A DNA stretch of 48,841 bases, taken from positions 1 through 48,841 of the forward strand of contig JAKPQA010000199.1 in assembly GCA_029547025.1 (NCBI GenBank), read 5' to 3'. Under the pieces are notes generated by a model. The model did no database searches. It was not told the DNA's origin and worked only from the letters and a program-made list of their open reading frames with translations. Shown in pieces: positions 35,854-44,148 of the stretch (its first letter is position 1; the number at the start of each line of letters is the position of its first letter). Source of the stretch: Armatimonadota bacterium. GTDB taxonomy: Bacteria; Armatimonadota; Zipacnadia; UBA1398; JAKPQA01. The position numbers and the translations under genes were made by a program.

Positions 35854-35912
35854 GGCGCCCCTCCGCAACAAGGACCGTGGGCCGTTGGATCCCCAAGCGA
35901 CCACCGATGTCC
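35854..35912. repeat. GC-rich intergenic repeat, short copy
   Basis: From GGCGCCCCTCCGCAAC onwards this matches 155-212 with about a quarter of the bases changed and similar spacing, including CCCAAG and GACC blocks. It lies between aroA and the metallophosphoesterase gene, and looks like a truncated member of the family at 1-240 and 7797-8370. Confidence 0.65.
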
Positions 35913-35933
35913 ATCGCACCTCGCCCCTGACGC

Positions 35934-37208
35934 CTACGGGACTTCGCTCAAGTCCGCACCGATGGAGCGCATCAACTCCGCGAACGTGGGGAAGGTGACC
36001 GCTGCGGACTCGGCGGTCTCGATCTCGGTGGTGCCGGTGGCGGCGAGACCCGCGACCGTGAGGGCCATCACCAGCCGGTGGTCGTGGTGGCCGTGCACCC
36101 GGGCGCCGCGCAGAGGACTCTCGTGGATGACCAGCCCGTCATCCAACTCCTCGACGCGAGCACCCATCCCCTCGAGCTCCTGACGCATGGTCGCGATGCG
36201 GTCCGTCTCCTTGATGCGGGCCTGGGGCACGTTCAGCAGACGAGTAGTCCCCCGCGCGAAGCACCCCACGACGGCCAGGGCGGGCAATGCATCGGGGGTG
36301 GCATTGAGGTCGAGATCAACGCCCCGCAGCTCACCGCCCCGAATGCGCACGAACCCGTCGCCGCAGACCACGGCAGCCCCCATGGCCGCGAGCATGTCAA
36401 CGACCGCCTTGTCCCCTTGCGGATCGGCCATGTCCAGACCCTCCAGCGTGAGCTCGGACCCGGTGATGGCCGCAGCGCAGAGAAAGAAGGTCGCCGAGGA
36501 GAAGTCGGCGGGGATCACGCCCGAGACGGGCCGATAGCACTGGCCACCCGGCAGGCGAAACTCCATGCGGTCATCACTGGCCTCAACCCGGATCCCGCAG
36601 CGCTCGAGCCACCGGAGTGTCATCTCGGCATAGGGACGCTCGTTGAGGAGCGAGAGACGGATGTGGGTCTCTTCCGGGGCGAGAGGGGCGCTGAGCAGCA
36701 GGCTCGAGAGATACTGCGACGAGCGGGCCTCGAGCACGGTCGACCCGCCCCGCATGGGCCCCCGGATCAACACCGGAGCGCAGCCGTTGTCACGAGACGA
36801 TCGGGCCAGAGCGCCGAGGTCCTCGAGCGCCGAGAGCAAGGGCTGGGCCGTGCGGCGCCGGATCTGCTCGTCGCCCGTGAAGACCGTCCAGCCATCGATC
36901 AGGGCGGCGAGGCCCATGGCCAGGTACAGTGTGGTACCGGAGTTGCCGACATCGAGAACGTCATCGGGCAGCCGGGGCGGCCCGCCCAGGCCCTCGATGA
37001 GCCAGTCGCCACCCGCCTCCTCGATGGACGCACCAAGGGCACGGCAGGCCCTCAGGCAGGCACGCGTGTCTTCGGACTCCAGAGGACCGTGAAGCCGCGA
37101 AGTGCCCGACGCCACCGACCCGATGAGCAAGGCACGAATCGTGTGCGATTTCGACGGGGGGATGCGGACCGATCCCGCGATCGATGACGGCCGGACGACG
37201 TAGCGCAT
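35934..37208 (-). CDS. aroA: 3-phosphoshikimate 1-carboxyvinyltransferase (EPSP synthase)
   Basis: A 424-residue EPSP synthase that joins phosphoenolpyruvate to shikimate-3-phosphate in the common aromatic pathway. Key blocks are PPSKSHTIRALLIGS (phosphate-binding Lys and Ser), GNSGTTLYLAMG, SSQYLSSLLLSAPLA, IPADFSSATFFL, KETDRIATMR and DHRLVMAL. Length is typical. The frame opens at 37256, but GGAGG lies 5 bases before the ATG at 37208, where the fold begins, so that start is chosen. It follows the PASTA kinase gene by about 47 bases on the same strand, so it is probably in the same transcription unit. That linkage to wall genes has no obvious functional logic. Confidence 0.95.
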   Translation of the reverse strand: MRYVVRPSSIAGSVRIPPSKSHTIRALLIGSVASGTSRLHGPLESEDTRACLRACRALGASIEEAGGDWLIEGLGGPPRLPDDVLDVGNSGTTLYLAMGLAALIDGWTVFTGDEQIRRRTAQPLLSALEDLGALARSSRDNGCAPVLIRGPMRGGSTVLEARSSQYLSSLLLSAPLAPEETHIRLSLLNERPYAEMTLRWLERCGIRVEASDDRMEFRLPGGQCYRPVSGVIPADFSSATFFLCAAAITGSELTLEGLDMADPQGDKAVVDMLAAMGAAVVCGDGFVRIRGGELRGVDLDLNATPDALPALAVVGCFARGTTRLLNVPQARIKETDRIATMRQELEGMGARVEELDDGLVIHESPLRGARVHGHHDHRLVMALTVAGLAATGTTEIETAESAAVTFPTFAELMRSIGADLSEVP

Positions 37209-37255
37209 GGCACCTCCGCTAAACCGGGACCCGTGGCAGGCTTTCCGCGTCCACA

Positions 37256-38992
37256 CTACCGCGGGGGGGGCGGGCGGTCCGCCTCCGGCGACTCCTCGCC
37301 CTCGAGTGGCTGGATGGGACGCGTCCCTCCATGGGTCTTGCCCGTGGTTCCCGAAGCCCCCGTGCCCGGCTCCACCGAGGGCGGCGTCGGCTCCACCTTG
37401 GGCGGCGCCACCGGCTCGCCTCCCCCGTTCGGCGCCGACGGCGGTGTGGGCCGGTCGAGACCATCATCCGGCGGGATGTCGATGGGCGCGGGGGGGCCGT
37501 CGCTCACATCGAGGCGGATGGGAGACCCCTTGGCCACCTGCGTCTCGGGCGGCACGTCCTGGCGCATGACCAGGCCCTTCTCGACCTCCTCGCTGGCCTT
37601 GGGTAGGGGATGAGGGTCCAGACCCAACTTCCGCAGCCGGTCCAGGGCGTCGGCGGAGTCCAGACCGACCACATTCGGCACGGTGACCAGTGAGGTCTCG
37701 GGCTCCTTGGACCGGGCGACGACCACCTGGAGCTGGGAGTTCACGGGTACATCGATACCTGCATTGGGTGACTGACTGATCACCGTGTCTGGCTCATACT
37801 CGTCGGTTGGCTGGTACTCGACGTCAAGGATCAAGTTGTACGCCGCGGCGACCTCCCGGGCTTTCCGCAGCGGCTGGAAGACGACCTGGGGGACGGTCGT
37901 CATCGCTGGGGCCTTCTCTCCGCCATGGTCGGCCGGGGGTCTGGTGAGCCACAAGAACACGATGGCGCCGATGCCGACCACGGCGGTGAGAAAGACCAAT
38001 ACCCATGTGACCGGAGACATCTGGTCGGAGTGAGCGGCCGGATTGGGCGGGATGGAGCGGCGGACGACCTCGTCCTGATAGGCTTGCCGGACGGGTTGCG
38101 GTCTACGGATCACACGGGTGGTGTCGTCGCTGGCCGCAGCAGGTGCCGCGGCACGCCCGAACTGGACGGCCACGGCCTGCTGGACCGTGTAGAGCTCGGT
38201 GATGAGCTGGTGCGCCGACGGGCAACGCTCCGAGACGCGCTTGGCGAGCAACCGCTGGAGCAGCTCTTCGACCGCCAGTGGAATCGTGGGGTCAATCGCC
38301 CGCACCGAGGGCACCGGATCCTGCACGTGCTTCAGCGCGATGGCCACGGGGGTCTCGGCATCGAAGGGCACCTGGCCGGTCAGCATCTCAAACAGCACGA
38401 TGCCGAGTGAGTAGAGGTCCGACTGAGGGACCGCGCCATCGCCCCCGGCCTGCTCAGGCGCTAGATAGCGCACCGAACCGATGATGGTGCCCGTCTGGCT
38501 GACCGAGCTAGCGGCCATGGCTCGGGCGATACCGAAGTCGCCGACTTTGACGTCGCCCTCGCGGGTGAACAGGATGTTCTGTGGCTTGATGTCGCGGTGG
38601 ATGATGCCACTATCGTGCGCGTGCCGCAGGGCAGCGGCCACCTGAGAGGCGATACGGAGAGCTTCCTCGGGTGAGAGCTTGCGCTCACGGGCCAGCCGCT
38701 CACGAAGGGTCCCTCCGGTGAGGAGTTCCATCACGAAGTAGTGGCGACCACCCTCAAAACCGATGTCAAAGACACTGGCGATATTGGGATGGCTCAGTCC
38801 GGCGGCTGCGTGCGCCTCTCGCTGAAAGCGCTCGACGAACTCGTGATCCTGTGCCAGCTCATCGCGCAGCACCTTGACCGCCACGTCACGATTGAGCGAG
38901 TGATCGCGGGCCCGGTAGACCACGGCGGCTCCGCCGTCGCCAATGCGCTCGAGCACCTCGTAGCGTTCATTGCAGAGCAGGGTACCAGTCAT
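37256..38992 (-). CDS. PASTA-domain Ser/Thr protein kinase, PknB type
   Basis: A 578-residue membrane kinase. The Hanks-type domain (about 10-270) has the glycine loop GDGGAAVVY, K40 in VAVKVL, HRD at 132-134, DFG at 152-154 and an activation loop with threonines near 168. After a basic linker comes one membrane helix (about 328-350), then two PASTA domains outside the cell (about 364-428 and 435-498) and a Pro-rich tail. PASTA domains bind muropeptides or lipid II and link wall status to phosphorylation. The gene lies directly behind the SEDS-PBP fusion, the rodA-pbpA-pkn order of Actinobacteria, so control of wall synthesis is likely. GGAGGT is 13 bases before the ATG, farther than usual. 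Confidence 0.93.
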   Translation of the reverse strand: MTGTLLCNERYEVLERIGDGGAAVVYRARDHSLNRDVAVKVLRDELAQDHEFVERFQREAHAAAGLSHPNIASVFDIGFEGGRHYFVMELLTGGTLRERLARERKLSPEEALRIASQVAAALRHAHDSGIIHRDIKPQNILFTREGDVKVGDFGIARAMAASSVSQTGTIIGSVRYLAPEQAGGDGAVPQSDLYSLGIVLFEMLTGQVPFDAETPVAIALKHVQDPVPSVRAIDPTIPLAVEELLQRLLAKRVSERCPSAHQLITELYTVQQAVAVQFGRAAAPAAASDDTTRVIRRPQPVRQAYQDEVVRRSIPPNPAAHSDQMSPVTWVLVFLTAVVGIGAIVFLWLTRPPADHGGEKAPAMTTVPQVVFQPLRKAREVAAAYNLILDVEYQPTDEYEPDTVISQSPNAGIDVPVNSQLQVVVARSKEPETSLVTVPNVVGLDSADALDRLRKLGLDPHPLPKASEEVEKGLVMRQDVPPETQVAKGSPIRLDVSDGPPAPIDIPPDDGLDRPTPPSAPNGGGEPVAPPKVEPTPPSVEPGTGASGTTGKTHGGTRPIQPLEGEESPEADRPPPPR

Positions 38993-39093
38993 GTTCAGCC
39001 GCCGACCTCCGGCCCACAGTCGTCGCTGCGGGGCCTCCTGGCACGGGGGGTGCCGAGGAACCTCGCAGCCCGCAGCGGCGTGGTGCCGCCGGA

Positions 39094-41793
39094 CTAGTTA
39101 CGTTGAAGCCAGGCACGCATAACATCCCGCGCGATCGGCGCGGCCACGCTGCCGCCCGAGCCACCGTTCTCAACCACAACCGCAACAGCGATACGCGGCG
39201 CCCGCACGGGAGCGAACCCGACGAACCAGGCATGAGGCCTGCCGTGCGGGTTCTCAGCCGTCCCGGTCTTGCCCGCCGTCGGGACCCCCGGCACCGCGCC
39301 ACCCCGGCCACTGCCCGACGTCGTCACCGCGTGCATCATCTCTGCCACCCGCCCGGCCACCTCGGGAGCAACCACCTGCCGCATCGGCTGGGCCGCCGAC
39401 CGGTGGATCACCTCATCGCCATCCGATACCGATCCGATCACGTGTGGATGCATCAGCACCCCGCGATTGGCGATGGTCCCGGCGATCATCGCCATCTGCA
39501 GCGGCGTGATCTGCAGCTGTCCCTGCCCGAATGAGCTCTCGAGCAACAGGGCCGTCGTCGCGAGATCCCCGCCGGCCGCCAGGCGGCTCACGGCCGCATT
39601 CACACCGATATCGAGGGCCTCGCCGATGCCGAACGCCCTGGCATACTGAGTGAACAAGCCCGGGCCCAGTTCGAGACCCACGTGGGCGAAGTAGATGTTG
39701 CACGAGCCCGCGAGGGCCCGCTCCATGGTGATGCGTCCGTGCCCCTGTTTCGAGGAGCACACGATACGGTCGTGCTCAATGACTTCGACGCCCGTGCACG
39801 TGGCCTCAAAGCCCTCGGTTATCTTACCAGAATCGAGAGCGGCAGCGGCGAGGAGGATCTTGAACGCCGAACCCGGCGGGTACAGCCCCTGTGTCGCCCG
39901 ATTCAGCATCAAGCCCTCCCGCTCGCCGCCCTCCGAGAGGATCTTGGCCACCTGGGCCGGGTCGAAGGACGGTTTTGCGGCCAGGGCCAGGATCTCGCCC
40001 GTGGCCGGATCCAGCGCCACCACGGCCCCACGGCGATTCCCAAGCCGGTCCCACGCCCGCCGCTGCAGGGCGGCATCGAGCGTAAGCCGGACGTCATATC
40101 CCCGGGCTCGTCGATCGCCACGCTGGATCACATCCAGGATACTGCCCTGCCGTTCGGTCAGGCCGAGCAGGTAGCCGCTGGCCTCGGCCTCAACACCAGC
40201 AAGCCCGTAGCGTTCGTCCCGGTAGCCAACGACATGGCTGAACAGACGGCCCTGGGGATAGACGCGCTCGCCGGGATTCTGGCCCGGCCCCGCCAGCACC
40301 ACGCCGTTCCGGTCGACGATCTTGCCCCGCTCGATCGAGCGTTCGACAGCGAGCAGCCGGGGGTTCCTCGGATGCACCGAGAGCTCGGGCCCCCGGACGA
40401 TCTGCCAGTAGCCGACCCACAGAGTGAGGGTCGCGAAGAGGAACACGTGGAGGCGCGCAAGGGGCCAGGGGCGAGCGCCCGGCCACGGCGTCTCGGCGAC
40501 ACACCGCTGCTCCATGGCCAGGTTGCACTCCTGCGAGAGCTTGAGCACCAGGCCGAGGGCGAGGCCCGAAGCCAGGAGGCTACTGCCTCCATGGCTGAGG
40601 AAGGGCAGGGTGATGCCCGTCATGGGGATCGCTTTGGTGACTCCGGCGATGATGATGGCGGCCTGGAGGCCGAAACCGGCCGCCAGCCCTGAGCCAAGCA
40701 GGCAGGCAAAGTCCGATCGGGCGTTCCGAGCGTGCGCCAGGATCCGGCAGGCGAGAAGGGCGAAGGCGAGGCAGAGGGCAGCTGCGCCCACATAGCCAAG
40801 TTCCTCCGCGAACGCGGAGAAGATGAAGTCGGACTCGACCACGGGGACGCGATCGGGCAACCCGCGGCCAATGCCGGTCCCGAGGGGCCCGCCTGAGGCC
40901 AGTGCGAACAACGACTGGATGATCTGGTAGCCCGGCTGGTCGTCAATGTAGGGCCAGGGGTTCAGCCAGGCGGTGACGCGGATGGCCAGGTGGGAGAAGC
41001 GGGGATAGCACACATAGGCGGCGGCCGCGAAGAGGCTCAAACCCAGGCCCACGAAGACCGGCCGGCTCGTGGCGACGTGGAGCACCGAGAGGAACACGCA
41101 GAAAAAGACGAGGGCGCAACCGAGGTCTCGCTGGCAGACGATCAAGAGAACGCTGGCGGCCCACATGACCAGCAGGGGCCCCAGGTGGCGCATGGAGGGG
41201 TAGGGGATGCCGGCGAAGCGCTCGGTCCAGTTGGCCAGAACCTCGCGCCGCTGGTCGAGATAGCCGGCGAGGAACACGCACATGAAGACCTTCGATAGCT
41301 CGGAGGGCTGGAAGGTCAGGGGCCCGATACGCAGCCACTGCCGGACGCCGTTGACCTCCACTCCGAACACCAGGGCCGCGGCCAGGAGCATGGCCGCGCC
41401 GATGCCACACAGGTAGGTGTAGCTTTCGAGCCGCTCGGACCGGCGAAGCCACGAGGCAACGCCCACGGCCAGGGCGAGGCACGTTATGGCCAGCGCGCGG
41501 TGATCGCCGGCCAGCTCGGGTTTGAGTCGGTGCATCTCGACGAGGCTGAGGCCCAGCAGGCAGGCAGCCACGGCGTACAGAGCCAGATCGACCCCGCGGA
41601 CCCAGTAGGCCAGCCAGACGGCACCCACGGCGGCCACGGCCACAAAGGGGGCCACCCAGCTGAGCTCATCGATGGCCGGCCGGCCGGTGTTGGCGGCATA
41701 ACTCGCCGCGGCCAACAGCGGGACCGCCAGGGCGGCGATGAGGCCGGCAGGGCCCATGCGCAGCCGGGCCAGAGCCGCAACGTCCCGATGCAC
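39094..41793 (-). CDS. Fused SEDS glycosyltransferase and class B PBP transpeptidase
   Basis: An 899-residue single polypeptide. Residues 15-425 form a RodA/FtsW protein with about ten hydrophobic segments, NGVRQWLRIGPLTFQPSEL, the catalytic-type D223 in QRDLG, GTGIGRGLPDRVP and LPFLSHGGSS. A further membrane helix (about 446-464) replaces the N-terminal anchor of a short PbpA-like transpeptidase with S642-A-F-K645, S697-C-N699 and K842-T-G. Both catalytic halves look intact, so it should polymerise lipid II and crosslink the product. These are normally two proteins that form a complex. GGGAG lies 6 bases before the GTG at 41793, a better start than the open frame at 41928, which runs back over the promoter region. 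The PASTA kinase gene follows about 100 bases later. Confidence 0.93.
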   Translation of the reverse strand: MHRDVAALARLRMGPAGLIAALAVPLLAAASYAANTGRPAIDELSWVAPFVAVAAVGAVWLAYWVRGVDLALYAVAACLLGLSLVEMHRLKPELAGDHRALAITCLALAVGVASWLRRSERLESYTYLCGIGAAMLLAAALVFGVEVNGVRQWLRIGPLTFQPSELSKVFMCVFLAGYLDQRREVLANWTERFAGIPYPSMRHLGPLLVMWAASVLLIVCQRDLGCALVFFCVFLSVLHVATSRPVFVGLGLSLFAAAAYVCYPRFSHLAIRVTAWLNPWPYIDDQPGYQIIQSLFALASGGPLGTGIGRGLPDRVPVVESDFIFSAFAEELGYVGAAALCLAFALLACRILAHARNARSDFACLLGSGLAAGFGLQAAIIIAGVTKAIPMTGITLPFLSHGGSSLLASGLALGLVLKLSQECNLAMEQRCVAETPWPGARPWPLARLHVFLFATLTLWVGYWQIVRGPELSVHPRNPRLLAVERSIERGKIVDRNGVVLAGPGQNPGERVYPQGRLFSHVVGYRDERYGLAGVEAEASGYLLGLTERQGSILDVIQRGDRRARGYDVRLTLDAALQRRAWDRLGNRRGAVVALDPATGEILALAAKPSFDPAQVAKILSEGGEREGLMLNRATQGLYPPGSAFKILLAAAALDSGKITEGFEATCTGVEVIEHDRIVCSSKQGHGRITMERALAGSCNIYFAHVGLELGPGLFTQYARAFGIGEALDIGVNAAVSRLAAGGDLATTALLLESSFGQGQLQITPLQMAMIAGTIANRGVLMHPHVIGSVSDGDEVIHRSAAQPMRQVVAPEVAGRVAEMMHAVTTSGSGRGGAVPGVPTAGKTGTAENPHGRPHAWFVGFAPVRAPRIAVAVVVENGGSGGSVAAPIARDVMRAWLQRN

Positions 41794-41845
41794 GCCGAAC
41801 TCCCTTCCGCCCGAGCCGCCTGTCCGCGCCCGTGGGCCGGGCCCC

Positions 41846-41853
41846 AGTATAAT
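41846..41853. promoter_or_regulatory. Overlapping -10 boxes of two divergent genes
   Basis: AGTATAAT holds TATAAT on the plus strand (41848-41853), toward the C45-coaB-coaC operon, and TATACT on the minus strand (41846-41851), toward the SEDS-PBP gene. No good -35 element is seen for either. If both are real, the two operons would compete for polymerase. Confidence 0.35.
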
Positions 41854-41899
41854 CGACACGCGAGCAGCGACGTTGGTGAGGCGCGGGAGTGTCTGGTCC

Positions 41900-42910
41900 G
41901 TGAGCGAACACGTGAGACAGCCGCGCATCCGTCACCTGACGGGTGACTACGGCGACATGGGCTGGGCTCTGGGCACCGGGCTGGACTGGACGGCGGTTCT
42001 CGCCGAGGCGGTCGGGAACCCCGAACTGGCGGCCCAGTGCGAGAGGCTCGCCGAGCGGGTATACCCGCCCGCCGTGGCGAAGTTCCATGGTATCGTCGAG
42101 GCGCTCGGCGTGCGGCCCGAGGCGCTGCGGCCGTGGTACTTCGTGCGTGGGGCGACGATCGGGTGCACGACGTTCGCGTTCGAGCAGGACGTGCCGGTCG
42201 TGGGGAGGGCCTATCATTGGTTCCACGAGGCCGCCAAGTGGTGCGAGGTGCGCCGTGTTGAGCCGCGCGGCGCGCGAGCGTTCATGGGCTACACCCACAA
42301 CGCCGTGGGGGTGCCCGACGGGATGAACGACGCCGGGCTGTGCGTGTTCCTGTCGGCCCTGCCTCCCACTCCGGTCCAACGGCCGGGGCTGCCATGGCAC
42401 GCGGTCATGGACTGGGTGCTTGGCTCGACGGCGACGGCTGGAGGCGCCGTCGAGTTGCTCACAAGCATTCCCCATGTCCGGCCGTTCGTCTACTTTCTCG
42501 CCGATGCATTCGGCGGATTGGCGGCCGTCGAGGCGTTCCCGGACGGGACTCATGTCCGGCGCGCGGAGGGCGGGCTCCTGGTCGCGACCAACTACTCGGT
42601 GTGTCGAGGCATTCCCGAGCGCCACGAGGGGCGCCATGGAGAAGCCGAGCGCCTGCTATCCGGCAGGCAGCAGCCGCTCACGGCCCAAGACGCCCGTGCG
42701 ATAGTCGCGAGCCACGATGGGCCATTCTGCGCGGGGAGGCACGCCGGCGCCATCGACGAGTTCCGCGATCCGGACTGGTACACGCTATGGGGCCTCGTCG
42801 CCGAGCCCGCGCAGCGTCGGCTGAGCTTGGCCCCAGGCCAGCCATGCCGCACGCCGTGGGTCGAGTTGCCGGTTGGCAGGGACGTGGAGGGCAACCCCGG
42901 ATGCCACTGA
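41900..42910 (+). CDS. C45-type acyltransferase/amidase (N-terminal nucleophile fold)
   Basis: A 336-residue protein that resembles acyl-CoA:6-aminopenicillanic acid acyltransferase and related Ntn hydrolases. These are cut autocatalytically so that a Cys becomes the new N terminus. The likely nucleophile is C89 in ATIGCTTFAF, with G88 before it as the cut site. YTHNAVG and GMNDAGLCVFLSAL further along fit the beta-sandwich core. No signal peptide is visible. The start is taken as the GTG at 41900, with GGGAG about 11 bases upstream. It overlaps coaB by 10 bases and opens the operon that leads to HzsA-like protein 2. A role in CoA or acyl-amide chemistry is inference only. Confidence 0.82.
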   Translation: MSEHVRQPRIRHLTGDYGDMGWALGTGLDWTAVLAEAVGNPELAAQCERLAERVYPPAVAKFHGIVEALGVRPEALRPWYFVRGATIGCTTFAFEQDVPVVGRAYHWFHEAAKWCEVRRVEPRGARAFMGYTHNAVGVPDGMNDAGLCVFLSALPPTPVQRPGLPWHAVMDWVLGSTATAGGAVELLTSIPHVRPFVYFLADAFGGLAAVEAFPDGTHVRRAEGGLLVATNYSVCRGIPERHEGRHGEAERLLSGRQQPLTAQDARAIVASHDGPFCAGRHAGAIDEFRDPDWYTLWGLVAEPAQRRLSLAPGQPCRTPWVELPVGRDVEGNPGCH

Positions 42911-43581
42911 CAGGTCGGCACGTGCTCATCACCAGTGGCCCGACCCAGGCCCCCATCGACGCGGTGCGGTACATCGCGAACACGTCCAGCGGCGCGCTCG
43001 GGGCACACACCGCCGACGCCGCTCTGGACGCCGGGGCGAGCGTGCTCCTGGTGCACGGCCCCGGGAGCATCGTGCCCCAGCCGCACCCACGCCTCACCCT
43101 CTCACCCGTGCGGACCGTCGATGACCTGATCGCCACACTGCAGCGACAGCTCGCCGCGACGCGTTTCGACGCGATCGCCCACGCCATGGCGGTGCTCGAC
43201 TATGTCCCCGAGGCTGCGGGAACGGGCAAGATCCCGTCGGGCCAAGACCACATCGACCTCCGCCTGGTTCCTACGCCCAAGGTGATCGACCGCGTCCGCG
43301 AGTGGGCTCCGGACTCCCTGCTGATCGGGTTCAAACTGGTGGCGGGTGAGAGTGACGAGGGACTGCGCCAGGCCGCCCTCACTCTCCTTCGCCGCAGCGG
43401 GGCCGATCTCGTGGTCGCGAACGACATGGTGCAGATCCAGGCCGGCGAGCATCGGGCAGTGTTCATCGAACCCAGCGGACGCACCGCGGGCGCCTTCGTC
43501 GGCAAAGCCGCGATTGCCGAGGCCCTGGTCCGGGAGATCGCTGCCCGACTGGCGGGCCGAGAGGGGAGTGGGCTATCGTGA
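42901..43581 (+). CDS. coaB: Phosphopantothenate-cysteine ligase (monofunctional CoaB)
   Basis: A 226-residue protein that matches the ligase half of CoaBC, which joins cysteine to 4'-phosphopantothenate in CoA synthesis. Visible motifs are ITSGPTQAPIDAVRYIAN and TSSGALG, a MAVLDYVPE segment, the Lys in TGKIPSG and a nucleotide site near GFKLVAGESDEG, followed by VVANDM. In most bacteria this domain is fused behind CoaC; here it is a separate gene placed before coaC. The ATG at 42901 overlaps the preceding gene by 10 bases and has GGAGG 10 bases upstream. Its stop overlaps the coaC start as GTGA, so the two are coupled. Confidence 0.9.
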   Translation: MPLTGRHVLITSGPTQAPIDAVRYIANTSSGALGAHTADAALDAGASVLLVHGPGSIVPQPHPRLTLSPVRTVDDLIATLQRQLAATRFDAIAHAMAVLDYVPEAAGTGKIPSGQDHIDLRLVPTPKVIDRVREWAPDSLLIGFKLVAGESDEGLRQAALTLLRRSGADLVVANDMVQIQAGEHRAVFIEPSGRTAGAFVGKAAIAEALVREIAARLAGREGSGLS

Positions 43582-44126
43582 GTCATCTCGAGGGCCGATC
43601 GGTCCTGGTGGGCATCACCGGAGGAATTGCGTGCTACAAGGCCGCCGAACTCGTGAGGTCGCTGAGAAAGGCCCAAGCTCAAGTGCGCGTGATGATGACC
43701 CGCGCGGCGTGCGAGTTCGTGACGCCTCTGACGTTCCAGACGCTCTCGCAGAAGCCGGTGGCGACCGACCTGTTCGCACCAGTCTCGGACTGGGAGATCG
43801 AGCACATCTCGCTGGCCCGCGGGGCCGACGTGGTGGTCGTCGCCCCGGCCACGGCGAATGTCATCGGCAAGGTGGCCCACGGCATCGCCGACGACCTGGT
43901 CACAACGGTCATCATGGCCACTCGGGCTCCGGTGGTATTCTGCCCCGCCATGAATGTGGCGATGTGGGAGAACCCCATCGTGCAGGCGAACATCCGGCGC
44001 CTGGCCGAACTGGGCTACCGCTTCGTCGAGCCCGCTGAGGGTGACCTGGCCTGCGGCGAGGAGGGCAAAGGGCGCTTGGCCGAGGTGGAGCGGATCGTGG
44101 AGGCCGTCGCGGTCGCATTGCCCTGA
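43578..44126 (+). CDS. coaC: Phosphopantothenoylcysteine decarboxylase (monofunctional CoaC)
   Basis: A 182-residue flavoprotein that decarboxylates 4'-phosphopantothenoylcysteine to phosphopantetheine. The HFCD-family motifs are clear: GITGGIACYKAAEL at the FMN site, the catalytic H76 in EHISLARGAD, PAMNVAMW with N126, and C159 in GDLACGEEGKGR. Length matches the decarboxylase domain alone. It begins with a GTG that overlaps the coaB stop. The next gene, HzsA-like protein 2, starts 22 bases later, so it appears to share the operon. The order coaB-coaC is the reverse of the domain order in fused CoaBC. Free-standing enzymes are known in streptococci and enterococci. Confidence 0.94.
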   Translation: MSHLEGRSVLVGITGGIACYKAAELVRSLRKAQAQVRVMMTRAACEFVTPLTFQTLSQKPVATDLFAPVSDWEIEHISLARGADVVVVAPATANVIGKVAHGIADDLVTTVIMATRAPVVFCPAMNVAMWENPIVQANIRRLAELGYRFVEPAEGDLACGEEGKGRLAEVERIVEAVAVALP

Positions 44127-44148
44127 GCCACTAGCGAGGAGCGCACGG

